28,742 nt of DNA. It comes from a virus. Of the stretch, positions 7,750 to 16,000 are shown in pieces. The notes under the pieces are model-generated. The model was not told the DNA's origin. It worked only from the letters and a program-made list of their open reading frames with translations, and did not search any database. The position numbers and the translations under genes are program-made. The stretch is taken from IMG/VR virus record IMGVR_UViG_3300024346_000384, positions 1 to 28,742 of that record, one strand, 5' to 3'. Numbering within the stretch: the first letter of the stretch is position 1; every line of letters begins with the position of its first letter.

Positions 7750-8205
7750 ATGTCATCTTTATTGTCAGACTCAGAAAAAGAACAAATACAATTAGAGCTT
7801 GATTGTGTTAGGGATACTTTTTTTAGAGATATATATTTATACATAAAGAAGGTTACTGAATCTCCAAATGAATTAACAGCTGATTTCAACCCGCTTTACG
7901 GGGCTCCAGAACAAACGACTAGTCACACAACGACAAGAAATACAATGGAGAAAGTTACAATACAAGCTATTGTAAAATACGAAAACTGGCAGGATGAAAG
8001 AATTATAGATAGTAAAAGCCAAATAAATTTGTCAGCTTCGGAAGGTAGGATCAGGTTAAAGGTAAAAAAAGAAGGTTACGAGAAACTGAAAATAGCTTCA
8101 AGAGTTGAGGTAGATGGAGACCTGTACACCATAGAGAGTGACGCAAAACACATTGGTCCATTTGATTCTCAATATTACCAGATTAATTTGAAACGAGAGA
8201 ACTAA
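7750..8205 (+). CDS. Putative head-closure protein
   Basis: The 151-residue product has a short helical N-terminus (EKEQIQLELDCVRDTFFRDIYLYIKKV), a polar loop (NPLYGAPEQTTSHTTTRNT) and then alternating beta strands: KVTIQAIVKYENW, EGRIRLKVKKEGYEKL, SRVEVDGDLYTIESDAKHIG and QYYQINLKREN. This small beta-barrel pattern, with the core DGDLYTIESD, fits the head-closure or stopper class (SPP1 gp16, lambda FII) that seals the filled capsid and joins the tail. Its stop TAA overlaps the next start as TAATG. Role is inferred from strand pattern and order between the adaptor and tail-completion genes. Confidence 0.6.
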   Translation: MSSLLSDSEKEQIQLELDCVRDTFFRDIYLYIKKVTESPNELTADFNPLYGAPEQTTSHTTTRNTMEKVTIQAIVKYENWQDERIIDSKSQINLSASEGRIRLKVKKEGYEKLKIASRVEVDGDLYTIESDAKHIGPFDSQYYQINLKREN

Positions 8206-8810
8206 TGGCTAGGCGGATCTCAGTGAGAGTTAACAGAAATGTTACCCTTAAGGAGGTTATGACCTCAAACAAGGGCGCATTAGCCCGTTTGCTGAGAAAG
8301 GAAGTGGGTCCAGAAATAGAAAAAAAACAAAGAGAGCTTATCTCTGAGTTTGAAAAACACCCCGTTACTTTAGAAATTAAAGGAGGCAATTCTGCTCCTG
8401 CATCAAGTGGAGTTACTGGTGGCTATGGAAACCTTTTCTCATTCATAGGTTTTGAGAACGGTGCTCGTCCTACAGCAAGTATCAGGCAGTTGTTGGATGA
8501 AAAAATTCAATTTAATGTCAGGAGCTTGTCTTCAAATGGCTTATTTAAAGTAACAATGAAAATACCTGCATTGGAAGAGATTTTTTCAGTTTCCCCTATT
8601 CCTTGGGCGGAAGGGTCTAGTTGGGCAGAGGGAATAGAAAAAGGAATAAGTAATATCGGGTCTTATGTGTATACTACTAGTGGATTCTCTGGGTCTAGGT
8701 CTGGGTCTGGATTACAGTCATCAAACGGCGCTGGAACTACATTCAACGCGACTCCCTATATGTCCAAAATAATAGAGGACTTCAAGAAAAATTTAAAAAA
8801 ACTTAACTAA
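8205..8810 (+). CDS. Putative tail-completion (HK97 gp10-like) protein
   Basis: The protein is 201 residues. It starts with a basic segment, then a helix (GALARLLRKEVGPEIEKKQRELISEFEKHPV) followed by a glycine-rich part containing LFSFIGFENGARP. HK97 gp10-like tail-completion proteins share this plan: an N-terminal helix of the form KKEVGPEI, then a strand pair. The region SSWAEGIEKGISNIGSY could hold the amphipathic part that packs in the neck ring. The C-terminus is Ser/Gly-rich and ends in IIEDFKKNLKKL, a common ending in this family. Both its start and stop overlap the neighbours as TAATG, which suggests coupled translation. A role between head closure and tail terminator is inferred. Confidence 0.55.
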   Translation: MARRISVRVNRNVTLKEVMTSNKGALARLLRKEVGPEIEKKQRELISEFEKHPVTLEIKGGNSAPASSGVTGGYGNLFSFIGFENGARPTASIRQLLDEKIQFNVRSLSSNGLFKVTMKIPALEEIFSVSPIPWAEGSSWAEGIEKGISNIGSYVYTTSGFSGSRSGSGLQSSNGAGTTFNATPYMSKIIEDFKKNLKKLN

Positions 8811-9685
8811 TGAAAGCCCAGTTTGATCAAAATTTACTATCAAGTTTTTACCTTTGGTTTGAAAACCGATTGTTAAAAGATGATATAAAAGCTTACGTAC
8901 AGGATTTAGATAACACATTTAAATATGTGGAGTTTTCAGATCTGCCAAGTGATTTTATTGGTTATCAAGGACAGTTTAGACAACTTGTTGCAGAGAATTC
9001 TGTAGAAAGCCCTAACTCTGGCGTGTTTATTAATGGAGACTTTGTCACTGGAGATAGCAGTGCTAATGGGAGTGTTTTTATAGACAACCAAGAAGGCCGA
9101 GTTGTTTTGCCTCTGGCCTCTGGAACTAATCTAGAAATAACAGCTAATTCAACAGTAAAGGAAATTAATACATACATCTCTAATGATAGTGATCTAAATA
9201 TTATTCTTCAGTCAGACTTTATTGAAAACGGTCAAACAAGCCCATACTTTTTTAATCAGTCCGAAAAGCTTGATGAAAAAACGTTTTTTTTACCTGCTTG
9301 TTTTATATCTTTAGCTTCTTCAGGCAATGACGAGCATTGTTTTGGAGGGATGGAGGAAACAAAAAGCAGAATACAAGTAATGGTTCTCACAAGAGATAAT
9401 TTTATAATAGATAGTATTATATCTAAATTTAGAGACACGGCTAGAGAAAGCATAAACAACATACCATATGAAAGTTTTCCTTATGGTTTTTCTTATTCGG
9501 TGAAAAGCTTCCCTTACGAGTACGATGAGTTAAAATCTAACTTTGAAGATGGCATGACAACACACATAGATAAGGTTGGTGTATCCAAGGTTTTTTCTGA
9601 AAAGCTAAGAGAAGCTATTAACAAAGACTTCTCAATAGCTACGATGGACTTTGATTTGTCAACTTATAGATTCCCAAGACTGTAA
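8810..9685 (+). CDS. Putative tail terminator or neck protein
   Basis: This 291-residue protein occupies the place of the tail terminator, immediately before the tail tube gene. The N-terminal helix LLSSFYLWFENRLLKD resembles the opening helix of terminator proteins, and the C-terminal half has a mixed helix-strand pattern (RIQVMVLTRDNFIIDSIISKFRDTARESI), where a strand is followed by a helix as in the gpU/gp17 fold. The middle, about residues 55-160, is a Gly/Ser/Asn-rich insertion with beta-like segments (GVFINGDFV, NGSVFIDNQ, GRVVLPLASG), making the protein about twice the usual terminator length. The inserted part may be exposed on the virion. Function is inferred, and a different neck role is possible. 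Confidence 0.5.
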   Translation: MKAQFDQNLLSSFYLWFENRLLKDDIKAYVQDLDNTFKYVEFSDLPSDFIGYQGQFRQLVAENSVESPNSGVFINGDFVTGDSSANGSVFIDNQEGRVVLPLASGTNLEITANSTVKEINTYISNDSDLNIILQSDFIENGQTSPYFFNQSEKLDEKTFFLPACFISLASSGNDEHCFGGMEETKSRIQVMVLTRDNFIIDSIISKFRDTARESINNIPYESFPYGFSYSVKSFPYEYDELKSNFEDGMTTHIDKVGVSKVFSEKLREAINKDFSIATMDFDLSTYRFPRL

Positions 9686-9689
9686 TCTT

Positions 9690-9696
9690 GTGTAAT
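9690..9696 (+). promoter_or_regulatory. GTGTAAT motif before the tail tube gene
   Basis: GTGTAAT (9690-9696) lies in the 33-base gap before the tail tube ATG at 9719, leaving 22 bases after the motif. TGTAAT occurs again at 9681-9686, ten bases earlier and across the stop codon of the previous gene. No convincing -35 box was found, so activity is a proposal based on the recurring motif. Confidence 0.35.
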
Positions 9697-9718
9697 TTTA
9701 AAAAACATTCTCATTAAT

Positions 9719-10813
9719 ATGGCAAGAACAAGAATTATCTCACAGAACAAAGCAGTATTCGCATCAGCCACTGGCTGGGGCGGAGGACCAACGACCCCTA
9801 ATCAAATCCACAGGGTCGATACATTTTCATTCGAAGTTGATCAGGCTGGAGCACGGACCGATATTCGTGAATTCGGACAACTATCTCGAATTGCAACAGA
9901 AATTACCTCAGAAATCACCCCAACGCTTTCGTTTGGATACTTTCTTGGTGAAGGTGAAAACGAAACTAGACTCGGACTAACCACTTCCGATCTAGATGCT
10001 CAAATCATCAGCGGCATTCTTACCGAAGACGCTATTGCAAGACAAAAAAACATTTATGTTGTTACAGTCAAAGAGGGAGAGGATGCGTTTAACGCAACTT
10101 CTTGGGATGCCGATGTAGCAGAACAAGACACCATTGGTTTCGGCAATGTAACTCTTACGAGTTACACTGCAAGTTTCTCTGTTGGTGAAATCCCAAGGGT
10201 TGATATTGAAGCTGAAGCTTCCAATGTTGTATTTATTACTGGAGCTCACGCTGGGGATAACCCTTCTGTTGACGAAGGTTATAATAGACAAGCAGGAACA
10301 TTTGATATAGATGCGCCAAATACTGGAGTCATGGACTTTGCAGTATTAAGACCCCAAGATGTTCAGGTGAGCTTCGAGAACGATGCTATTTCAGCTGGAG
10401 ACAACATTGGAGTTGATTTATCAAACATCTGTGTTCAAAGCGCTACGGTAGAAGTTCCTCTAGCGAGAGAAACTGTTGAGTGCTTGGGCAAGGAAAGAGG
10501 AAATAAATATCTTGAGTTCCCAATTAACGTTACCGTTAATCTGAGCGCTCTAGTTAGCGACTTCAAAGAAGGGTCTCTTGAATATGTTCTTACGGGAACA
10601 GCTGGAGAAGACAAGACAGACATCACTATTCGCGTTGACGACAAGCTGAACGTCCCTGTTCATTACTTCAGACTTAAGAATGCTGTTCTTGATAGTCAAG
10701 GTTTCAACACATCTCTAGATGACAACGAAACTGTAGATCTTACCTTCTCCGCACAAATTGCTGGAGCGGCTACGAACACAGAGGGTGTCTTCTGGAGCGG
10801 CAAATCAGCATAA
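9719..10813 (+). CDS. Major tail tube protein
   Basis: The 364-residue product is beta-rich and non-membrane, and should polymerise into the hexameric rings of the tail tube. Signs of this family are the N-terminal strand region HRVDTFSFEVDQAGARTDIREFGQ, NVTLTSYTASFSVGEIPRVDIEAEASNVVF, and a later block VDLSNICVQSATVEVPLARETVECLGK, after which KYLEFPINVTVNLSALVSDF follows; proteins of this type often carry two related tube-like domains. The C-terminus (QGFNTSLDDNETVDLTFSAQI) is typical of tube proteins. Codon use is intermediate and leans to C-ending codons, as expected for an abundant protein. The gene is followed by a strong terminator and no sheath gene precedes it, which points to a non-contractile tail. 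Confidence 0.78.
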   Translation: MARTRIISQNKAVFASATGWGGGPTTPNQIHRVDTFSFEVDQAGARTDIREFGQLSRIATEITSEITPTLSFGYFLGEGENETRLGLTTSDLDAQIISGILTEDAIARQKNIYVVTVKEGEDAFNATSWDADVAEQDTIGFGNVTLTSYTASFSVGEIPRVDIEAEASNVVFITGAHAGDNPSVDEGYNRQAGTFDIDAPNTGVMDFAVLRPQDVQVSFENDAISAGDNIGVDLSNICVQSATVEVPLARETVECLGKERGNKYLEFPINVTVNLSALVSDFKEGSLEYVLTGTAGEDKTDITIRVDDKLNVPVHYFRLKNAVLDSQGFNTSLDDNETVDLTFSAQIAGAATNTEGVFWSGKSA

Positions 10814-10831
10814 TAAAAATTAATATAATCT

Positions 10832-10868
10832 AAGCAAGCCCTTCCTTTTTGGTTGGGCTTGTTTTTTT
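10832..10868 (+). terminator. Rho-independent terminator after the tail tube gene
   Basis: CAAGCCC (10835-10841) pairs with GGGCTTG (10855-10861), and outward pairs AAG/TTT (one G-T wobble) lengthen the stem to ten. A run of seven T follows (10862-10868). The loop carries TCCTTTTTGG, as in the terminator after the capsid gene. The gap of 69 bases between genes holds only this terminator and the GTGTAAT motif. Confidence 0.9.
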
Positions 10869-10875
10869 GTGTAAT
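10869..10875 (+). promoter_or_regulatory. GTGTAAT motif directly behind the terminator
   Basis: GTGTAAT starts at the first base after the terminator T-run and ends 7 bases before the ATG at 10883. If TGTAAT (5 of 6 to TATAAT) acts as a -10 box, the transcript would be nearly leaderless. A good -35 box at 16-18 bases upstream is absent, because that region is the terminator loop. A gene start this close to a terminator needs a promoter, which supports the proposal. Confidence 0.45.
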
Positions 10876-10882
10876 AAAGGGT

Positions 10883-11371
10883 ATGGCTTGTATTTCGCAT
10901 CTTGATTTTATCGAAAAAGGACTTTATGGTTTCACTTTGAACATAAACCCCAGTTATGATGGCTTTGAACTTCATTTGGGTAAGTATTTCGAGGATTCAG
11001 AGTCTTCGTGTGAATTGTCTGAAACAGGAGTTTCTTTTTCTGGTTCTAATGGTTTCATTTTTGACCAAAGTGGAAATTTCTTTGGGGGATACACTCCAAA
11101 CGAAAACTTTTCTATACAGATAAACAAAAAGGACTATGATTCATTCTCTTATTCGTTTAATAATAAGCTGATTGCAAACAACATGTTTTTTGAAGACGAC
11201 GCTATAAATGCAATAAAATTTGAAAATCAAGAACTGTCTAGTTTGGAGGGTGTTGTAAAATCCCCAGAAAAGGGATTTGTTGCCGCAGGTACTTTTGGTG
11301 AATTTGTTAAAGATAATTTAGAAAATAGGTTGTATTCTTCAGATAATATACTACTAATTAGTCATTTATAA
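10883..11371 (+). CDS. Unrecognised protein between tail tube and chaperone genes
   Basis: I do not recognise this 162-residue protein. The ATG at 10883 is chosen over an upstream in-frame start at 10853 because the latter lies within the terminator hairpin. The sequence is rich in Phe, Ser, Asn and Gly, with short beta-like segments (GLYGFTLNINPSYDGFELHLG, SETGVSFSGSNGFIFDQSG, ENFSIQINKKDYDSFSYSFNNKL), which resembles a small beta-sandwich virion protein and loosely the style of the LamG-like protein at 22426. There is no signal peptide or membrane segment. It is the first gene of the late tail unit and ends 3 bases before the first chaperone-like gene. Minor tail protein is the best guess. 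Confidence 0.55.
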   Translation: MACISHLDFIEKGLYGFTLNINPSYDGFELHLGKYFEDSESSCELSETGVSFSGSNGFIFDQSGNFFGGYTPNENFSIQINKKDYDSFSYSFNNKLIANNMFFEDDAINAIKFENQELSSLEGVVKSPEKGFVAAGTFGEFVKDNLENRLYSSDNILLISHL

Positions 11372-11374
11372 CAT

Positions 11375-12139
11375 ATGAAAGAACTCTACTCATTCGACAT
11401 CACAAGGGATATTGTAACCAAAACGCCATATACAAAGAAAACAAAAAAAGGAGAAGTCGAAGCCTTTAAAAATAAAACCTCAAAAAAGAAAACAAAAATT
11501 ATAATCGAAAAGCCTAGCATTTCTGCTATAGAGAAGGCCGAGTTCTTCTTTGGGCAAAAGTATAATGAGTATATTAACGCTGGGTTTTTAACAAAAGCAA
11601 TGTTGCTGAATAAGATCGGAGAAACAGGAACATCTATGGTTAGCGAAGAAGTGGCTAATGCTGTTACAGAATATTTAGAAGCTTCTAGGGTTATTGAGTT
11701 TTATGGCGGAGCTGATAAATTAACAGATGATCAAGAAAAGAAGCTAAATGAGGCAAAGAAAAAATTCTCAGAAACTCAAATGCTTGTTCACGAACATGAA
11801 AGTAATGTCAGAGGTCAATACAGCCAAACAGCAGAAACAAAAGCTGAAGAAAAGATGATCGAATGGTTTATCTTTAACTTCTCTTATTACGAGGACGAAG
11901 TAGATGGAGAAAAAACTTATTTCCCTTTGTTCGAGGGTAACAGCTTTGGAGAAAAAAGATCGTTCTTCCTAGAGCTTTCAGAAGACAAGGAGGACATCCA
12001 GACGGAAAATGTCCTTAATGCTAAGGATATTTTTGATGAGTCTTTCGATATGATAGCTAAGGCTGTAAACATCTGGTATAATAAGCTAGGTTCTAACAAG
12101 CAGGAAATAGACGCAAAAATAAAAGAGATCTTTGGTTAG
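11375..12139 (+). CDS. Putative tail assembly chaperone, upstream partner (gpG-like)
   Basis: This 254-residue acidic, helical protein lies two genes before the tape measure, where siphoviruses encode the chaperones that coat the tape measure during tail assembly. The first 45 residues are very basic (TKKTKKGEVEAFKNKTSKKK). Then come helices such as SAIEKAEFFFGQKYNEYINAGFLTKAMLLNK, ADKLTDDQEKKLNEAKKKF and AETKAEEKMIEWFIFNFSYYED. The end of the protein (DIFDESFDMIAKAVNIWYNKL) resembles the C-terminal helix of G-type proteins. It ends in TAG, and the next gene continues in the same frame 6 bases later. Lambda makes its G and GT proteins by a -1 frameshift; here the frame relation would need readthrough or reinitiation instead. 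Confidence 0.6.
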   Translation: MKELYSFDITRDIVTKTPYTKKTKKGEVEAFKNKTSKKKTKIIIEKPSISAIEKAEFFFGQKYNEYINAGFLTKAMLLNKIGETGTSMVSEEVANAVTEYLEASRVIEFYGGADKLTDDQEKKLNEAKKKFSETQMLVHEHESNVRGQYSQTAETKAEEKMIEWFIFNFSYYEDEVDGEKTYFPLFEGNSFGEKRSFFLELSEDKEDIQTENVLNAKDIFDESFDMIAKAVNIWYNKLGSNKQEIDAKIKEIFG

Positions 12140-12148
12140 AAAAAAGTG
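12137..12148 (+). other. In-frame amber junction between the two chaperone-like genes
   Basis: Bases read GGT TAG AAA AAA GTG AAG, with TAG closing the first gene and GTG the first possible start of the second, in the same frame. Between TAG and GTG there are only two lysine codons and no other start. Readthrough of TAG would make a fusion of about 547 residues. The A after TAG is a context generally regarded as leaky in bacteria. Reinitiation at GTG is the simpler alternative. Confidence 0.45.
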
Positions 12149-13018
12149 AAGTCTAATAATAAAATTTCTGACTTAATAATGGTAGACATATTAAGGGGTT
12201 ATAGCATACTTAGACACGAAAATAAAAAATTCTACTTTAAGCATTTCTCTATGCTTGATTATTTGGGACTTGACGAGATCGAGGAAGAAAGTTATGAAGA
12301 TGCCGTAAAAAGCGGCATTAAATCAGAAAAAGAGCTTTTAGAGAGGGCTGTTGAAATAGGATTTTGGTCTAGAGAGTTAGAGGAAGAATGTAAATCCTTA
12401 CAGTGGGCTGTTGAAAAACACCAAAATGCACTTGACAAGATGCAAGATAGGGCTCAAAAATTAATATTTGAGAAATCAACAAAAGAAACCACGGAAAGGT
12501 TTGAACAGATACAATCTAAAAGAAACAAAATCATAAATTATAGCGCAGAATCATTAGCCTTAAGAAAAAGGAGTTCTATGCTTATTGATGGGAGTATCTA
12601 TAAAGACCCCGATTTCAAAGAACCTATGGAGGACGCCGCAGATGGAGTTATAGGTCTTCTGTGTTTTAGTAAGGTAAAAGATCTTTTTGATAGAAATAAT
12701 TTAATTAGAGCTTCCTATAGTAATTTGTTTTTTGAATCTTTTATTTATCAAAGCAAAAACCCAATAGCGTTATTCAGTAAAGACTTTGCCTCAATTACTG
12801 TTTTTCAAAGCAAGTTGTTGGCTTTTGCTAATATTTTATTAAACAAGCTTAAAAATGTTGATAAAATACCAGAAGCCGTTAAAGATGACGCTGTTAAATT
12901 GTATAATTACGATAAAGATAGCAAAGTAGCAAAAGAAAACACAACAGAAGGTATGGATGATTTAAAGGCCAAAATGAAGAAAAATGGCAAGATATCATCT
13001 GAGGACCTTTTATCTTAA
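12146..13018 (+). CDS. Putative tail assembly chaperone, downstream partner (T-like)
   Basis: The product is 290 residues from GTG at 12146; an ATG at 12179 (codon 12) is an alternative but would leave an unusually long 39-base gap. The protein is helical and charged. It contains ISDLIMVDILRGYSIL, an alanine-glycine helical block (SYEDAVKSGIKSEKELLERAVEIGFW) and coiled-coil stretches (QWAVEKHQNALDKMQDRAQKL). The C-terminal part (VFQSKLLAFANILLNKLKN) is hydrophobic-helical and could contact the tape measure. It ends 18 bases before the tape measure ATG, the standard place of the T domain of G/GT chaperones. The same frame as the preceding gene suggests a possible extended product. Family membership is inferred from position and pattern. 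Confidence 0.55.
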   Translation: MKSNNKISDLIMVDILRGYSILRHENKKFYFKHFSMLDYLGLDEIEEESYEDAVKSGIKSEKELLERAVEIGFWSRELEEECKSLQWAVEKHQNALDKMQDRAQKLIFEKSTKETTERFEQIQSKRNKIINYSAESLALRKRSSMLIDGSIYKDPDFKEPMEDAADGVIGLLCFSKVKDLFDRNNLIRASYSNLFFESFIYQSKNPIALFSKDFASITVFQSKLLAFANILLNKLKNVDKIPEAVKDDAVKLYNYDKDSKVAKENTTEGMDDLKAKMKKNGKISSEDLLS

Positions 13019-13021
13019 AAC

Positions 13022-13028
13022 GTGTAAT
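13022..13028 (+). promoter_or_regulatory. GTGTAAT motif before the tape measure gene
   Basis: GTGTAAT lies in the 18-base gap and ends 8 bases before the tape measure ATG at 13037. No Shine-Dalgarno is present. As a -10 box TGTAAT would give a nearly leaderless mRNA; no clear -35 box is seen, and the function is unproven. Confidence 0.35.
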
Positions 13029-13036
13029 AATTGTAA

Positions 13037-16000
13037 ATGCCGTCTTCATTTACAGTAACCGCCGATGTTAAGCTTAATCCACAAAGCTTAACCCAGTCCG
13101 CTAGTCAGGTAAAACAAGCGCTAGGAAGGATAACGGGTCAAGCATCAGAATTTCAAAAATCACTGGATGCCTCCACAGCTAGGGTGTTCGCTTTCGGGGC
13201 TACAACAGTAGTTCTCAACTCTGTTTCGCAAGCGTTTAGGAAGTTGGTTAGTTCCACAATAGAGGTTGAGAAAAGAATGGTAGAAATCAATGCTATTTTT
13301 CAGCAAACTGAAGGTGTTATGAACAACTTTAGGGAAACAATTTTTGATGTAGCCCAACAAACTGGACAGTCATTTGAGACTGTAGCTGAAGCCGCTGGAG
13401 AATTGGCCAGACAGGGTTTAACAGCAGAAGAAACGGCAACAAGACTACAGGCCGCTTTAATATTAACTAGAATATCTGGTTTAGGCGCAGAAGATTCTGT
13501 AAAGACATTAACGGCTGCAATAAATGGATTTACAAGCGCCGCTTTAGATGCGGAAGAGGTTACAAATAAAATAGTTGCAGTTGACACCGCTTTTGCAGTG
13601 TCTGCTCAGGACTTGGCTCAAGGATTGGCTCGAGCAGGATCAACAGCGGAGGACGCTGGAGTTTCATTTGACCAGCTACTTGGCCTTATAACGGCCGTAG
13701 AGCAGAGAACTGCCCGTGGTGGCGCAGTTATTGGTAACGCATTCAAATCTATCTTTACGAGGCTTTCTCGTGGATCTACCATTGATGATCTGCAGGCACT
13801 AGGGGTAGAGATTGACGCAACTCAGACTGGCGTACAAAAACTACAAGCTCTGTCAGAGGCTATTGAGGGTATAGGGGACCCAACCGTAGTAAGTAAAATA
13901 AAAGAGCTTGCTGGTGGAGTTTTCCAAATAAACGTTGTAAGTGCCGCCTTAAAAGATTTAACCTCAGAAACTTCTGTGTTTAAAAAGGCAACCGTTGAAG
14001 CTGCAAATGCTTCTGACGATGCTTACAAAAGAAACGAAGATCTAAATAAATCTTTAGCTGCTCAAATCAATTCATTAGTTCAGGGAGTTACAAATTTAGC
14101 TTCTAAAATTGGCACATTGACATTTGGTCCTTTGTTAACTAATTTAATCTCTATTGCTGGGAAAATAACAGAGGTATTTAATAATGCTTTAGACCCAGAG
14201 AAAGGAAATGCTTTCATAAAGGCTTTTATAAAAGGTATAGGCACTTTCATATCAGGCCCAGGTTTAGTAATAATTACTGCGGCCTTCTTGAAGATAGTAG
14301 GCTTAGTTGCTAAGTTTGCTGCTGATGGCTTTAAGGCTGTTTTGAAAATAGGATCTGCTTCAGAAAAAATAAGTCAGATAGAAGGAGGTATAGTAGGTCT
14401 TCTTTCTAGGGATAAAGATTTAAGAAAAATCATAGCAAGCACAACAGCCACACAAGCTCAAAAAGAAGAAGCCGTTATAAACGCCATAAAAAGAGAAAAT
14501 CAGCTCTTAAGGGAACAAAAAGCACTTCTAAGCAGCCTAACCGCAGCAGCTGCTCGTAGGGGAGTATCTGGGTTTGATCCTGCTTCAGGGTTTGCTGGAG
14601 GGAGGCGGCGTAGATTTGCTGAAGGTTACGTTCCTAATTATGCTAGAAGTAGCGACTTTGCTTTAGAGAAACAGGAAGCCATTTCTCTTGGTGCAACAAA
14701 ATCCGTAAAAGCAATTAAGGGTAAAGGAACTATTGGTGGTAGAAGCTTCATAATGAACGACCAAGAAACCGAAATTCCTAATTTTGGTAGAAACGGTGAC
14801 TCTGCGGTAATTCCTAGTTACGCGAGGGGTTACGTTCCTAATTACGCAGACGCAAAACCATTTTTTAATGAAACTCGTTACGTTTCTTACGGTAAAATAA
14901 AAGGGACTCAACCAAGCAAATTATTTACAGAAAAAAATTCTGCAAAAAATTATCCATTCTTAAGCCAAAGCCTTAAAAACACTTATAATGAGCTTGTCGA
15001 TGGAGCTGGTCCGTTGATTAGATCTAAATTTACAAAATGGAAAAACGGAATAAACGAAAAATCGGTTAGCCTAAAAGATGATCTTAAAACTCCAAACCCT
15101 ACAATTCTTGTACCTCAAGGTAAATCTGGGGGTATATTAGCTACAAGTAAAAATGCTGGAGAAGGGTTTAAAAAGGTTGATTTTGGTTTTCCTATAATAG
15201 GTATTCAAGAAAAAGTAAAAGAAGGTTTAGGTAAGGATTTTGAAGCTAAATTTAATCCTGATGAAATTGAAGCTAATGCTAGAGAAGATGCGGTAAATCA
15301 AGCTAATTCTATAACAAGGATATTGGGTGATCCGCCAGTAAAAGAGGCTCAAATAAGAGATCCAGAAGGGTTCACTGGGGCAATAAGAGCTGCCGCTGGA
15401 GCTGTATTTGACGCTGCAGTGACAAAAGCCCTTCAGCTTAAAGCCTCTAAAAAAGGTGAAGGTGCCGATTTTGATGTTAGAGTAGGAGGAAACGAAAATC
15501 TTAAAAGATTGTTCTCAGGTGAGCCAACACCAACGGAAGGTGCTCTAAAAGGATTGGGTGATTTCAAATATTCATCAAGTGCTCAAAAGAGCATGAAGGC
15601 AAAAACGCTAAAAGAATTAAGGTTAAAACACAAAGATATATACGACGAGCTAAGGTTTGAAAAAGCGGCCCCTCCAAAAAAGAATGTGCTAGCAAACGAT
15701 CCTACTGATCCCAACCCAAAAGATAAAGCAAAGAAAAAAACAGCCAAAAAGAAAACACCAATAGTAAGAGCAAGAAGGGCTTCTGGTTATATTCCTAATT
15801 TTGCTGCGGGAGGAATTCTTGGAGACTTACTAAGAGGAAAAGAAACTACTGATTTAGCTGGAGGTGGGGCTTTAGGAGATGCAATAAAAAGAGAAAAGGC
15901 CGCTGGGTTGCCAGAGTCTCAAATAAGGGTAGAGCAAAGCCAAAAACTAGTTAATAGGGATAACCCTACTGGTTTAGCGGTAACAAACACAAGAGACGAA

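Noticed and set aside
9719-10813. Contractile tail (sheath protein) reading of this gene
   Set aside because: Only one tube-like gene precedes the chaperones and its length and strand pattern fit a tube; no separate sheath or baseplate wedge genes exist in the window.
10824-10829. TATAAT as a promoter -10 box after the tail tube gene
   Set aside because: No -35 match at 16-18 bases upstream, and any transcript would run straight into the terminator.
10853-10882. An upstream in-frame start for the gene at 10883
   Set aside because: It would begin in the loop and stem of the terminator and code for a T-run; the ATG at 10883 follows the GTGTAAT motif.
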